Assembly (NCBI GenBank): GCA_019118645.1
Contig: DWYN01000051.1
Span: forward strand, 1 to 51,965
Direction: 5' to 3'
DNA: 51,965 nt
DNA from: Candidatus Blautia excrementipullorum
Lineage (GTDB): Bacteria > Bacillota > Clostridia > Lachnospirales > Lachnospiraceae
The notes beneath the pieces were generated by a model that saw nothing but the letters and a program-made list of their open reading frames with translations, was not told where the DNA came from and made no database searches. The position numbers were made by a program, and so were the translations under genes. Below, piece after piece: positions 17,655 to 26,754 of this stretch (its first letter is position 1; each line of letters begins with the position of its first letter).

Positions 17655-18653
17655 TCACTGCCCTGCCGCCTTTCTCGCGGAACTGTATTTTACAATCAGC
17701 AATTCCACACTGAGTACGTCCTGAAGACGTCCAGTCTTCACAGCCTCCTCCGCTTCCACAAAATCTTCTTCCGCCTGCTCAAGCTCCTTCGTGCTGTAAG
17801 CCCGGGCACAGGAAACAATGTTTCCCGCCACAAAACTCGGGACACCCAGACGGGAAGCAATTTCGTTTCGGGATGCCCCCTCGCCGGTCATCTGTTTTGC
17901 CAGAAAGAGCTGTCGGTACTGCTTCGAAAGAAGAAACAAAATTCTCATGGGCGGTTCCTTAAGTGTCAGAAGATCATAGTAGAGATCCAGAGCTTTCTTC
18001 TGATTTTTCTCCGTCACCGCTCTCACCATCTCGAAAATTTTATTAACTGTTCTTGTGGTGCAGACCGCCTCAATATCTTCGGCGGTCACAACGTCCCGTC
18101 CCACAGTGTAAGTGATCAGTTTCTCCAGCTCCATACGGATATTTCCCATATCTGTCCCTGTTTTCGTCAGAAACAGCTCCATATCCCGTGTAGTGATCTT
18201 TCTTCCTTCTTTCCCCAGAATTCCCGCGGCCCACCGCATAAGCGTTTTTTCATCCTGTCTGGCAAACTCGGCAATTCTGCCGCAGGCCTTTACCGCCTTG
18301 TACATCCGGCTGCGTCTGTCCACCTCTTCCTCCACAAAGATCAGATGCAGATAATCCGGGAGATTCTTCATATAATCAGCCAGTTCCTCACATTTGTTTT
18401 TAAAAAATCCGGAATTTTCCACAAGGATGACTCTTCTGGAAGCAAAAAAGGGCATAGTTTCGCAGAGATCGATCATTTCCTTTATCTCAATGCCTTTTCC
18501 CTCATATTTTGTGAAATTCATGGTATCTCCATCCGGATTCAGGGCATGCACCAGCTTTTCCTTATACTGCTGCCTGAGATATGCCTCCTCCCCATGCAGA
18601 AGATATGCATTTTTAAAATTTTCCGTCCTGATGTCTTCCTGTAAGCCCTTCAT
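17655..18653 (-). CDS. holA: DNA polymerase III delta subunit
   Basis: The 332-residue product matches HolA/YqeN: an N-terminal AAA-like fold beginning with NAYLLHGEEAYL, no functional Walker A (as usual for delta), the middle domain near ITTRDMELF and a C-terminal collar domain with PPMRILFLLSKQYRQL. Delta opens the beta sliding clamp within the clamp loader. The ATG at 18653 follows AGGACATTTCAG. In related genomes it lies next to comEC; here a broken nuclease gene separates the two. Confidence 0.95.
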   Translation of the reverse strand: MKGLQEDIRTENFKNAYLLHGEEAYLRQQYKEKLVHALNPDGDTMNFTKYEGKGIEIKEMIDLCETMPFFASRRVILVENSGFFKNKCEELADYMKNLPDYLHLIFVEEEVDRRSRMYKAVKACGRIAEFARQDEKTLMRWAAGILGKEGRKITTRDMELFLTKTGTDMGNIRMELEKLITYTVGRDVVTAEDIEAVCTTRTVNKIFEMVRAVTEKNQKKALDLYYDLLTLKEPPMRILFLLSKQYRQLFLAKQMTGEGASRNEIASRLGVPSFVAGNIVSCARAYSTKELEQAEEDFVEAEEAVKTGRLQDVLSVELLIVKYSSARKAAGQ

Positions 18654-18688
18654 CTGAAATGTCCTGTCCTTTCTGAGTTACCGTTCTG

Positions 18689-19551
18689 TCATATATCCAG
18701 CGAATATTCTTTCAGAAGCCTTTTCTGAAGATCCGGATCATTTGTTGACCGCAGAAGCTCCTCCTGGCGGTTGTCCTGCAGAAGTCTCCGGACAAGAAGA
18801 TTCATTACACTAATTCCTTCTGCTTTTCCTGTATTCCTTCCATCCCTTATCATCTCATCTATAGCCTTGCACATATCATATCCCCCTCCCTGTACTCTGA
18901 TCTGAGTTTTTAACTGTTTCAGCTCTCCGGTATGAGACATTACCCCGATAAAATCATAGGCATCCTCCGGCATTGCTGAGAATATATCTCTGTTCCTGTC
19001 TATAAAATTCTTTAACTGTGATTTATCCTGTGCGTATTTCAGAAAGCCAAACACCTGTCTGAGATCACTGTGAAACCATTCCAGATTTTCCCAGGAACGT
19101 ATTTCCAGCAGATTTACCGGATAATCCGCAGCCAGGCGGCACAGGGGATCATCCATTCCCCTTTCCGAATTCCGGATAAAAATTCCGCACTGCCCTTAAG
19201 GTCTGCTGCTTCTCTGTGAATTCTCTGCCGTTTCTTCCACTGCTCATAATAACCGATGGCATCTGCGTTCATCACTCTTACAGGCATGGCATAATGAATA
19301 TCCGTCTGATTCTGCAGGGCAATCAGCACCGCATGGCATTTCCTCTGTACCTTTCTCATCAGATCAAGAATATTGACATCTGCCCGAAGAACCGTACCGG
19401 ACCGCCTGGTTCTGGAAATTACGGAATCCAGTTCCTGAACATCCTGCGGACGTATCACCTCCTGCCCATGATAAATATATCCGTTCAGAATATCCGCAAA
19501 CCGCTCCTTTACTTTAAACTAATCAATAGAGACCACATTCTGTTCCTGCAT
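18689..19551 (-). pseudogene. Degraded Rpn-family PD-(D/E)XK nuclease/transposase gene
   Basis: Two overlapping fragments in different frames together match the Rpn (recombination-promoting nuclease) family common in Lachnospiraceae. The N-terminal part has ADILNGYIYHGQEVI and the core LIALQNQTDIHYAMPVR; the C-terminal part has the FHSDLRQVFGFLKYAQDK helix region and ends in NDPDLQKRLLKEYSL. There are two lesions: an in-frame TAG at 19521-19519 near the N-terminus, and a frameshift with loss of about 25 residues around 19156 (after FLSGIRKGE). A start near ATG 19551 with AAGGTG is the likely original. It lies between comEC and holA, which are normally neighbours. Confidence 0.8.
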
Positions 19552-19729
19552 CTGCACCTTCCCTTCCGGGCAAAGACGCATAAGACTCATACAGGAACTA
19601 TCTGTATTTTTATTATAAAAAAAGTTCCCTGTAAAATCAACGCATTTCTCTGTCCTGCTGTATTATGAATAAACATAGAAAATTACAACCAAATGGTCAG
19701 AATCACGGATAGATCTTCCATTCATTTTT

Positions 19730-22036
19730 TTAATCCGGAAGCAGAGGCGGAAGAAATCCTTCCGCCCTGATGCTCTCTCCGTCTGTATACACAGTCACCG
19801 CGCCGCTCTTCATGGTATAGGCAACTTCCGCCCCACTTTCTTCCAGCCGGCTGACGGTTTCCGGTGAAGGGTGTCCGTAGGTATTGGAATCGGAACAGGA
19901 AATCACCGCAAACTCCGGGCGCACCGCGTCCAGGAATTCCCTGCCGGTAGAATAACGGGAACCGTGATGCGCCACCTTCAGAAAATCCACATCTGAAAAT
20001 ACTCCTGTTTTCAGGAGCTTCTGTTCCGTTTCTTCCCCGATATCCCCGGTAAACAGACCGCGGAAATTTCCGTATCGCAATTCCATCACCAGTCCCTCCT
20101 CATTTACATCCGCACCGGACGCATCTGCTTCCGGTGCCAGGAAGCGCATCTCTGCTTCCCCGAAATGAAGGCTGTCTCCCTGCTTTGCCAGTACAATGGG
20201 AATTCCCCCGTTTTCTGCCGTTTCCGTCAGCCCCTTATAAAGCTCCGCACCGGAATCTTCCGGGGAAGCCCCTCTCTGTTTCCTCTCTTCCGGATACATA
20301 TTTGTTCTCTCCGCTCCCCAATCCGGCAGAATCAGGCTTCCCGCCTTCACCGATGTCAGTCCTTTGCTCATAAGTTCCAGCAGTTCCTGAATTCCGCTGA
20401 TATGATCTACATCCGTATGGGAAATCAGGACCCCTTCCAGATATGTAATTCCTCTGCTCTTCAGATAGGGTAGAAGCTGATACTGTCCTGTGTTTTTCTG
20501 ACTGCTGCTTCCGCAGTCCATGAGAAAGGCGCCTCCTCCGGGCATCTCCAGAACCATTCCGTCTCCCTGTCCCACATCCAGGCAGGTGATCCGCAGCTCT
20601 CTTCTGTCGTGAAAAGACAGAACAAGAATTCCGGCGATTACAGCTGCTGTGAAAACAAACACCGCCTTTCTCCGCCCCGCCCTTTCCGGAGCCAGTTTCC
20701 TTCTCTTTCCTGTAATCCTCACAGTAGCCGCCATTCCCAGAATCAGGCAGGCATAATAAACCATGCACTGCCAGATTTCCGGCATTCCTCCCGTCCAGGT
20801 GCAAAATGGCAGTTTCCCCGCCAGAGCACAGCCTTTTTCATAGAAATACAGGAGGATTCTTCCCGGAACCGCCGCAATCACTGCAGTTTTTATGCTGAAC
20901 AGTCCGAAAAGGCTGCTGCACAGCCCGCTAATCAGCACACCTCCCACTGTAGGAAGCACCAACAGGTTCAGAAGAATTCCCGCCACCGAAACTTCCCCAA
21001 AAAACACCAGCATTACAGGAAGAGTCGCAAGCTGAACAGAAAAAGAGGACAAAAAACTTTTATATAGTTCCTTTTTCGCCCCCATAATTTCAGTTATATA
21101 AGGGGATATAGTTCCTAATCCCGCCACAGCACCAAAAGACAGCAGAAAACTGCTGCTGTACAGGTAAGCCGGAGAGTCCAGCAGAAGCAATATGGCTGAC
21201 AGGGACAGCGCCGTAAGCAGATCATAACTTCTCCCGATGATTTTTGCTCCCACAGAGAGCAGAAACATACAGACTGCCCGCATTGCCGAAACGCTTCCTC
21301 CGGTCAGCATTCCATACTGGAGCATCACCGTTAAGGCCAGCATGCCGGCGCCTGTATTTCCCAGCCCCATTCTCTTTAAAAGATTGAAAAGCCCCATTCC
21401 CAGAAGGCTGATGTGAAGCCCTGAAATGGCCAGAATGTGAATGACTCCTCCAATCTGATAGCGCAGCTTCAGCTCACTGTCCAGACTGCCTTTTTCCCCC
21501 AGAAGCATGGCCTGAAACACCGGAGCGTCTTCTCCTGCTGCTTTTTCAAGAATTCGGCAGAACCGGTTCTTCAGTTCGTACAGCCGCTGCCCGTAGCCGG
21601 AAAAAGTACTGCTTTTGTTTTTTATCGAGGCATTTTTCAGGAAATAGTAAATATTCTGGCAGGCATAGTACTGCTGTGAGTCAAATTCTCCCGGATTTCT
21701 CGGTCCCTCCACTCTCTCCAGCGTGCCTGAGGCACATACCGTTGTCCCAACCGGCAGTTCTTCTTTTGTTTTCATAAACATTCTTATATTTTCAATGGGA
21801 AATTTCTCTGACTGATTTATCAGATAGACTTGTTTCAGATAGACAGAAAAGGAAAATTCCGTATCCTGACAGGACTGCACCTCCCCGCAGACTACAGCCT
21901 TCGGATGCTCCCCGATCCACGTCTGCAGAGACTCCGGCAGCGGATTTCCCCGTATCAGGGGAAATCCCGCCGTATCCAGAAGACTCATAAGAAGCATTAA
22001 AGTCAGGCATACGAGACACACCGGGCGTCTTCTCAT
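19730..22036 (-). CDS. comEC: DNA internalization/competence protein ComEC (Rec2)
   Basis: The 768-residue product has the full ComEC layout: an N-terminal anchor and OB-like region, a polytopic Competence domain with the signature LAISGLHISLLG near 200, and a C-terminal metallo-beta-lactamase-type domain with DVGQGDGM, DCGSSSQ, SHTDVDHISG, GDIGEE and VAHHGS. ComEC forms the channel for single-stranded DNA entry and the C-terminal domain is thought to degrade the other strand. The metal-binding HxDxDH is intact. The ATG at 22036 follows AAAGGA. It ends a same-strand cluster that begins with comEA but has a two-component system and a lipoprotein in between. Confidence 0.95.
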   Translation of the reverse strand: MRRRPVCLVCLTLMLLMSLLDTAGFPLIRGNPLPESLQTWIGEHPKAVVCGEVQSCQDTEFSFSVYLKQVYLINQSEKFPIENIRMFMKTKEELPVGTTVCASGTLERVEGPRNPGEFDSQQYYACQNIYYFLKNASIKNKSSTFSGYGQRLYELKNRFCRILEKAAGEDAPVFQAMLLGEKGSLDSELKLRYQIGGVIHILAISGLHISLLGMGLFNLLKRMGLGNTGAGMLALTVMLQYGMLTGGSVSAMRAVCMFLLSVGAKIIGRSYDLLTALSLSAILLLLDSPAYLYSSSFLLSFGAVAGLGTISPYITEIMGAKKELYKSFLSSFSVQLATLPVMLVFFGEVSVAGILLNLLVLPTVGGVLISGLCSSLFGLFSIKTAVIAAVPGRILLYFYEKGCALAGKLPFCTWTGGMPEIWQCMVYYACLILGMAATVRITGKRRKLAPERAGRRKAVFVFTAAVIAGILVLSFHDRRELRITCLDVGQGDGMVLEMPGGGAFLMDCGSSSQKNTGQYQLLPYLKSRGITYLEGVLISHTDVDHISGIQELLELMSKGLTSVKAGSLILPDWGAERTNMYPEERKQRGASPEDSGAELYKGLTETAENGGIPIVLAKQGDSLHFGEAEMRFLAPEADASGADVNEEGLVMELRYGNFRGLFTGDIGEETEQKLLKTGVFSDVDFLKVAHHGSRYSTGREFLDAVRPEFAVISCSDSNTYGHPSPETVSRLEESGAEVAYTMKSGAVTVYTDGESIRAEGFLPPLLPD

Positions 22037-22125
22037 ATACTTTCCTTTCTAAATTTTGACTGCTTGAATTTTGATTCTTTATTCATTTTCTATGGACCGG
22101 ATAATTTTATTCCGGCCGGCGGCGG

Positions 22126-23064
22126 CTACTCCGCCTTTGTCTCTGTCAATTCCTCATTTTTTTCATAAAAGGAATACAGCGGCATGCTGTTCTTAAAGTT
22201 TCCTTCCAGGCTTCCCTCAATCGAAATCTGGACTCTGTCCGCCTCGCAGGAATCCACGATAGAATTGACAATAGAGTAAATCTGGACGTTTTCCGCCACA
22301 TCCAGTGAATCCTCCTGAAACGCACGGTTCATATTGATATAGCAGATCCGGTCTGCCGTAATCGCGCTTATGGGAAGTGAATCTTCCGAAATTGTCCGGT
22401 AATGCCCCTCTTCCGAAGGTCCCTTTGCAAGCTGTGCCAGAACTACCATCTCTTTCGGCATTGTTCTCCGGTAATAGACTCTTCGCTCCTCCGAAAGGAG
22501 TTTCTCTCCGCTTTCATCTGTAAAATAAAGAGTAAAAGTGTCATAGCGGTAGGCGTCCGTGTCTTTTCCGGAAAATTCCACAAAAGTATCCTCCGTCATC
22601 TCCCCCACAGCCTGATTCCGGGAATCTGTAAGATCCTGGCCTTCTATTGTAAACCGTATCGTCTCTATATCCGGTATCTGCAGGAACATTTCTACAATCC
22701 CCGCTCTGGTCAGTACTTCTCTTGCGCGGCTCATTTCCTGATATCCGCTGTTAAAATCAATAACCAGATGCTTTTCCTGCAAATCATAAGAATTCACAGA
22801 GACCGCTTCCGGCAGCAGAGCAATCCCATCCTCCGGCGCTTCTCTGCTGCTCAGCCGCTGCATCAGATCCTTAAGCATAAAATCGGCAGTTTCTTCCTGA
22901 GGCTCATAGGCCTCTTTTTTCAGGGAAGTCTCCCCTGTATTCATATAATAAAAACTATAATTTTCCTGCTCGCTCTGGGGTTCTTCCCTCTCCTCAATGC
23001 TGCATCCTCCCAGGAAAACGCAGGCAAAAACCGCCAGAAGAAGCATCCAAAAACTTTTCTTCAT
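22126..23064 (-). CDS. Lipoprotein with two GerMN domains
   Basis: The 312-residue product starts with a lipoprotein signal ending in LGGC (Cys 21). Two GerMN-type repeats follow, approximately residues 60-160 (with LVIDFNSGYQEM and a Val-Glu-Met-Phe helix) and 175-295 (with ICYINMNRAFQED and VYSIVNSIVDS-like segments). GerM is a sporulation/germination lipoprotein, and GerMN domains also occur in LpqB, which partners the MtrAB two-component system. Here it directly follows a sensor kinase (10-base gap), so a role as an extracytoplasmic modulator of that kinase is a reasonable inference. The start has GGAGGTGCCGG upstream. Confidence 0.85.
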   Translation of the reverse strand: MKKSFWMLLLAVFACVFLGGCSIEEREEPQSEQENYSFYYMNTGETSLKKEAYEPQEETADFMLKDLMQRLSSREAPEDGIALLPEAVSVNSYDLQEKHLVIDFNSGYQEMSRAREVLTRAGIVEMFLQIPDIETIRFTIEGQDLTDSRNQAVGEMTEDTFVEFSGKDTDAYRYDTFTLYFTDESGEKLLSEERRVYYRRTMPKEMVVLAQLAKGPSEEGHYRTISEDSLPISAITADRICYINMNRAFQEDSLDVAENVQIYSIVNSIVDSCEADRVQISIEGSLEGNFKNSMPLYSFYEKNEELTETKAE

Positions 23065-23074
23065 CCGGCACCTC

Positions 23075-24496
23075 CTACGGAATATATGACAGCGGGATAC
23101 GAACAGAAAACGTCGTTCCCTCGCCTTCTCTGCTGAATACCTTGATCACACCGTGATGCATGGCAATGGTACTTTTTGTAATTGCCAGGCCCAGGCCGGT
23201 TCCGCCGATCTCTCTGGAATGGGATTTATCCACCCGATAAAATCTTTCAAAAATCCGGTCCAGAGATTCTTCCGGAATGCCCATTCCGGAATCCGCCACG
23301 GTAACGTAGAAGTACTTGTGATCCGCATCCAGGGAAACTCTTACCCAGCCGTCATCCACATTATATTTGATGCCGTTTTCCACCAGATTGCTGATAGCTG
23401 ACGTAAACTTGATCTCATCCACATCCGCCTCAACCGGGCGGAAGCTGTCAAGAATCAGGTCTATATTTCTTTTATCCGCAATCGGACGGAGACGTTTCAA
23501 AATATCCTCCAGCAGCTGGTTGATATCCATATGCTGGATTTTCAGATCCGCCGTCTTCCGGTCCATTTTTACCAGAGCAAGGAGATCTGTAATAATTCTG
23601 TTCTCCCTGTCGATCTCTGCGGTAATGTCGCGCATGAATTCCTGATACAGCTCCTCCGGAACTCCTGTCTGTCCTACCAGAGAGTCTGCAAGAACCTTCA
23701 TGGATGTCATGGGAGTTTTCAGCTCATGGGAAACGTTGGATACAAACTCGGATCTTGACTCGTCCAGGGTTTTCATTCTTGCCAGCATTTTATTAAAAGC
23801 GTCTGTGATCAATTTCGTCTCCGTATAGTCCGGAACAGAAATCTCATCATTCTGGTAACCGTCCGTCAAATCTTCAATGGCTTTCGTCACGCGGGAAAGG
23901 GGCTTTACAAGCACGGTAGACAGAATATAGGCAAGAAAGACAGAAAGCACTACGATAATACTCAGAATAATCACGCCCCTCTGCTCCAGCTCCGTCATTG
24001 TAGCCGAAACCTCGCTGAGAGAAAGTGTCACCAGCATTGCTCCCTGTATCTGCGGAACATCGGCACTTTTTACCGGCACAGCCAACTCAAGCATCTGTCC
24101 TTTCCGCTGATAATTTGTCGCTTCCCCGTTTTTGAAACACCGTATAATCTTGGAAGAAATCAGGGTTCTCCCCTCATCCACGTGGTAAGTATCCTTGACG
24201 ATTTTAAAATCTCTGTCTACTATGAGGATTCTGCCTCCGTAGTTATTAGACAATAACTCCAGCTTGCTGTTAATAGATTCGGAGCTGGAGTCATTGAGAT
24301 AATTTTCTTTAATAATCTGGTTGCAGAGAATGCTGCACTGCGTACGGATTGCGCTTACCCGGACAGCAATTCCCTGTTCTCTGTAATTGTTGATCACTGC
24401 CTGCGTGGCGATCACACTGGGTACGATTCCCAGAATCACCAGAATGATCAGTATGCGGAATCGCAGGCTTTTAAAAAACCTTCCTGGAGTTTTCAT
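23075..24496 (-). CDS. Membrane sensor histidine kinase, WalK/PhoR type
   Basis: The 473-residue product has TM1 (about 14-33), an extracytoplasmic sensor region of about 140 residues, TM2 (about 174-196), a HAMP segment, an H-box SHELKTPMTSMK, an N-box SNLVENGIKYN, and G-boxes DSGMGIPEE and GGTGLGLAIT. All catalytic boxes are intact. It follows its response regulator by three bases. The WalRK system is the closest well-known relative, but the PAS domain of WalK is not evident, so PhoR-like naming is equally possible. The GerMN lipoprotein downstream may modulate it. Confidence 0.92.
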   Translation of the reverse strand: MKTPGRFFKSLRFRILIILVILGIVPSVIATQAVINNYREQGIAVRVSAIRTQCSILCNQIIKENYLNDSSSESINSKLELLSNNYGGRILIVDRDFKIVKDTYHVDEGRTLISSKIIRCFKNGEATNYQRKGQMLELAVPVKSADVPQIQGAMLVTLSLSEVSATMTELEQRGVIILSIIVVLSVFLAYILSTVLVKPLSRVTKAIEDLTDGYQNDEISVPDYTETKLITDAFNKMLARMKTLDESRSEFVSNVSHELKTPMTSMKVLADSLVGQTGVPEELYQEFMRDITAEIDRENRIITDLLALVKMDRKTADLKIQHMDINQLLEDILKRLRPIADKRNIDLILDSFRPVEADVDEIKFTSAISNLVENGIKYNVDDGWVRVSLDADHKYFYVTVADSGMGIPEESLDRIFERFYRVDKSHSREIGGTGLGLAITKSTIAMHHGVIKVFSREGEGTTFSVRIPLSYIP

Positions 24497-24499
24497 AAA

Positions 24500-25189
24500 C
24501 TATGCCTGGAAATAATACCCAACACCCCATTTGGTGTGTACGTATTTCGGCTCACTGGGATTTGCCTCAATTTTTTCACGGAGACGGCGGATATGTACGT
24601 CCACAGTTCTTACATCACCGGGATATTCATAGCCCCACACAATATTCAGCAGATTCTCGCGGCTGTATACTTTGTTCGGATTAAATACCAAAAGCTCCAG
24701 AACATCAAATTCTTTTGCGGTAAGATTAATCTCTTTCCCGCCAATAAATACGCGCCGGCTTTCGCAGTCCAGCTTCAGATCCCCGGCTTCTATTGTCTTT
24801 GCCTTTTCCTTTTCCTCGTTGTCTGTACGCGCCCGGCGCATGATCGCCTTAATGCGGGCCTTGACTTCCAGGATATTGAAAGGCTTCGTAATATAATCAT
24901 CTGCGCCGTATTCCAGGCCAAGAATCTTATCCATATCCTCGCCCTTGGCAGTAAGCATTACAATGGGAACGTTGGAAAATTCCCGTATCTGCTGGCAGAC
25001 CTCCAGTCCGTCCATCTTTGGAAGCATCAGATCAAGAAGAATGATATCGTAATGATTTTCTTTCGCCTTCTCCACTGCTTCCTCTCCGTCATAGGCACAG
25101 TCCACTTCCATTCCGTCCTGTTCCAGATTAAAACGGATCCCTTTCACAATCAGTTTTTCATCATCCACCACTAATACTTTCCTGCTCAT
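24500..25189 (-). CDS. OmpR/PhoB-family response regulator
   Basis: The 229-residue product has a receiver domain with the acidic pair DD at 9-10, phospho-acceptor Asp 53 in LLDLMLPKMDG, Thr/Lys in MLTAKGED, and a C-terminal winged-helix DNA-binding domain with VRTVDVHIRRLREKIE and the final WGVGYYF motif. It resembles WalR/YycF and PhoP of Firmicutes. The ATG at 25189 follows AGGAGATAATGA. comEA lies ten bases upstream and the kinase three bases downstream, so all are likely in one transcript. Confidence 0.93.
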   Translation of the reverse strand: MSRKVLVVDDEKLIVKGIRFNLEQDGMEVDCAYDGEEAVEKAKENHYDIILLDLMLPKMDGLEVCQQIREFSNVPIVMLTAKGEDMDKILGLEYGADDYITKPFNILEVKARIKAIMRRARTDNEEKEKAKTIEAGDLKLDCESRRVFIGGKEINLTAKEFDVLELLVFNPNKVYSRENLLNIVWGYEYPGDVRTVDVHIRRLREKIEANPSEPKYVHTKWGVGYYFQA

Positions 25190-25199
25190 TCATTATCTC

Positions 25200-25880
25200 C
25201 TATTCTACTGCAATCTTATCCTTTATGTTAGAAAAGGTGCTCTCCTTGATCCCGGGCACGTTCATAATCTCCTCAATGCTGGAAAATCCGCCGTGTTCTT
25301 CCCGGTACGCCAGAATCGCCTCCGCCTTTGCTTCTCCGATACCGCTGAGCGTCTGCAGCGCCGCGGCATCTGCCGTATTCAAATTTATTTTTTCCGGTTC
25401 CCGGCTCTCTCCCGGAATGCCGGAAGCCAGCGTATCCTTCCCGGCTGTTCCCCCAGCCGCCATTTCTTCCGCTTCTTCCTTTGTGGGCACGTATATCTGC
25501 TGCCCGTCGCTGAGAGGCTGCGCCTGATTAATATAGGTTCCGGCAGCTTCCGGAAGAAAGCCCCCGGCCATCTCAATAGCCTGGAACACTCTGCTGTCCG
25601 GCGGCATGCCGTACACCCCGGGATGCATCACTGCGCCGCAGACATCCACAAAAATATTCACTGCCTCTGTTCTTTCTTTCTCCGGAGGGGAATCTTCTTG
25701 TACTGTTCCTGTATCCGTTTCTTCCTGTTCCGGCGAAGCTCCGTCTTTCTCCGTCTGCTCATCCGCCAGAAAGATTTCCGCTTTCTGCGCGCGTGAACAG
25801 CCCGTCATGCTCAGAACCACCGTAAAAAAGAGCAGGCATACCGCCGCGGCCCTGTTATTTCCTGAAATATTTCTGATAAT
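25200..25880 (-). CDS. comEA: ComEA-like helix-hairpin-helix lipoprotein, probable ATT start
   Basis: The product has an SLBB-like domain (FVDVCGAVMHPGVYGM) and two C-terminal helix-hairpin-helix motifs (NLNTADAAALQTLSGIGEA, MNVPGIKESTFSNI), the ComEA plan; ComEA binds DNA outside the membrane during transformation. The first conventional start in frame is GTG at 25820, but this leaves only seven residues before the lipobox SMTGC. The same frame continues upstream as a full signal peptide (IRNISGNNRAAAVCLLFFTV) to ATT at 25880-25878, which has AAGGAG six bases upstream and a stop two codons earlier. I therefore annotate ATT as start (226 residues). Confidence 0.85.
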   Translation of the reverse strand: MIRNISGNNRAAAVCLLFFTVVLSMTGCSRAQKAEIFLADEQTEKDGASPEQEETDTGTVQEDSPPEKERTEAVNIFVDVCGAVMHPGVYGMPPDSRVFQAIEMAGGFLPEAAGTYINQAQPLSDGQQIYVPTKEEAEEMAAGGTAGKDTLASGIPGESREPEKINLNTADAAALQTLSGIGEAKAEAILAYREEHGGFSSIEEIMNVPGIKESTFSNIKDKIAVE

Positions 25881-25946
25881 GGTTCACTCCTTTTCCATAA
25901 ATTTTATGGCAGAGCTCCCCTGTTTTTCTTTGCTTGACCATTTCCT

Positions 25947-25975
25947 ATTTTAACGAATTCCCCTTACATTTACAA
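25947..25975 (-). promoter_or_regulatory. Promoter of the comEA-two-component-gerM cluster
   Basis: TTGTAA (25975-25970) and TAAAAT (25952-25947) are 17 bases apart on the minus strand, about 60 bases upstream of the comEA ribosome binding site. Confidence 0.65.
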
Positions 25976-25985
25976 TAGGCAACTA

Positions 25986-26420
25986 TTATTTTTGCCATTT
26001 AAAAATTACAATTCCAATAATAGCAACCGCCATTCCAACCAGCTTTCTCCACTCAAAAGGCTGTCTGTCCGTTCCGAACATTCCAAACAGTTCAATCACA
26101 TAAGCCACAATCAGCTGAGAAACAACAATCAGCATAGCCGCTCTGGCCGGGCCCAGAGCTCCCATACTCTGAATGACTGTGATAGTAATAAAAGCTCCGA
26201 TAACCCCTCCCAGCAGTGTGTATTTATTTTCCACCTGCCAGAGAGCGGAAACGCTCCCCCGTCCTGTAAAAATCCACGCCAGAACGCAGACTGCAAAAGC
26301 GGAAAGCTGCACCCAGCCGGTAGATACCCACAGACTGCTCTGCTTTGTCACTTCTGTGTTGAACACTCCCTGAATACTCATCAGAGCCCCTGAAATCAGC
26401 GCCGCAAAAAATCCCCACAT
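25986..26420 (-). CDS. DMT-superfamily YdcZ-like membrane protein
   Basis: The 144-residue product has about five hydrophobic segments and matches the short DUF606/YdcZ family of the drug/metabolite transporter superfamily, whose members usually act as pairs or dimers. The frame is open to an ATG at 26435, but GGAGG lies eight bases before the ATG at 26420, which I prefer. No partner gene is adjacent, so it may be a homodimer. Substrate unknown. Confidence 0.8.
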   Translation of the reverse strand: MWGFFAALISGALMSIQGVFNTEVTKQSSLWVSTGWVQLSAFAVCVLAWIFTGRGSVSALWQVENKYTLLGGVIGAFITITVIQSMGALGPARAAMLIVVSQLIVAYVIELFGMFGTDRQPFEWRKLVGMAVAIIGIVIFKWQK

Positions 26421-26450
26421 AACCGTTCCCTCCATGCCTGAAAATATGCA

Positions 26451-26483
26451 AAGAAAGAGGCTGGTATTTTACACCCGCCTCTT
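26451..26483 (-). terminator. Likely terminator of the feo operon
   Basis: AAGAGGC/GCCTCTT arms (26455-26461, 26477-26483) form a seven-pair stem, followed on the minus strand by TCTTTG. It lies 75 bases after the last gene of the feo operon. Confidence 0.5.
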
Positions 26484-26558
26484 AAAATACTTGCTATTAA
26501 CATATGCAGAAAGTTCTGATTTTATACGCCGTATTCTTCCCGGAGATTTTCTTTCCTT

Positions 26559-26732
26559 TCACTTTTTCTTCCCGGTGTCGCTGACTCCGGCGCTGCAGTG
26601 GCAGTGACCGCCGCAGCCGCTGCAGCTTCCGCCGCATTGAATCGATTTTCCATTTTTTTTGTCCCGGATCATGCTTCGGACGATCAGTCCTACAATCGCC
26701 ACCAGGATCACAAGTACGATCACTGTTCCCAT
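26559..26732 (-). CDS. FeoB-associated Cys-rich membrane protein
   Basis: The 57-residue product has one N-terminal membrane segment (about residues 2-19), a basic stretch and a Cys-rich tail with CGGSCSGCGGHCHC. This is the small FeoB-associated protein common in Firmicutes, taking the place of FeoC. AGGAGG nine bases upstream fixes the start at ATG 26732; an earlier start would overlap feoB. The gene begins 22 bases after feoB. The Cys cluster suggests iron or iron-sulfur binding. Confidence 0.85.
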   Translation of the reverse strand: MGTVIVLVILVAIVGLIVRSMIRDKKNGKSIQCGGSCSGCGGHCHCSAGVSDTGKKK

Positions 26733-26754
26733 ACTGAAACGCCTCCTGATATAA

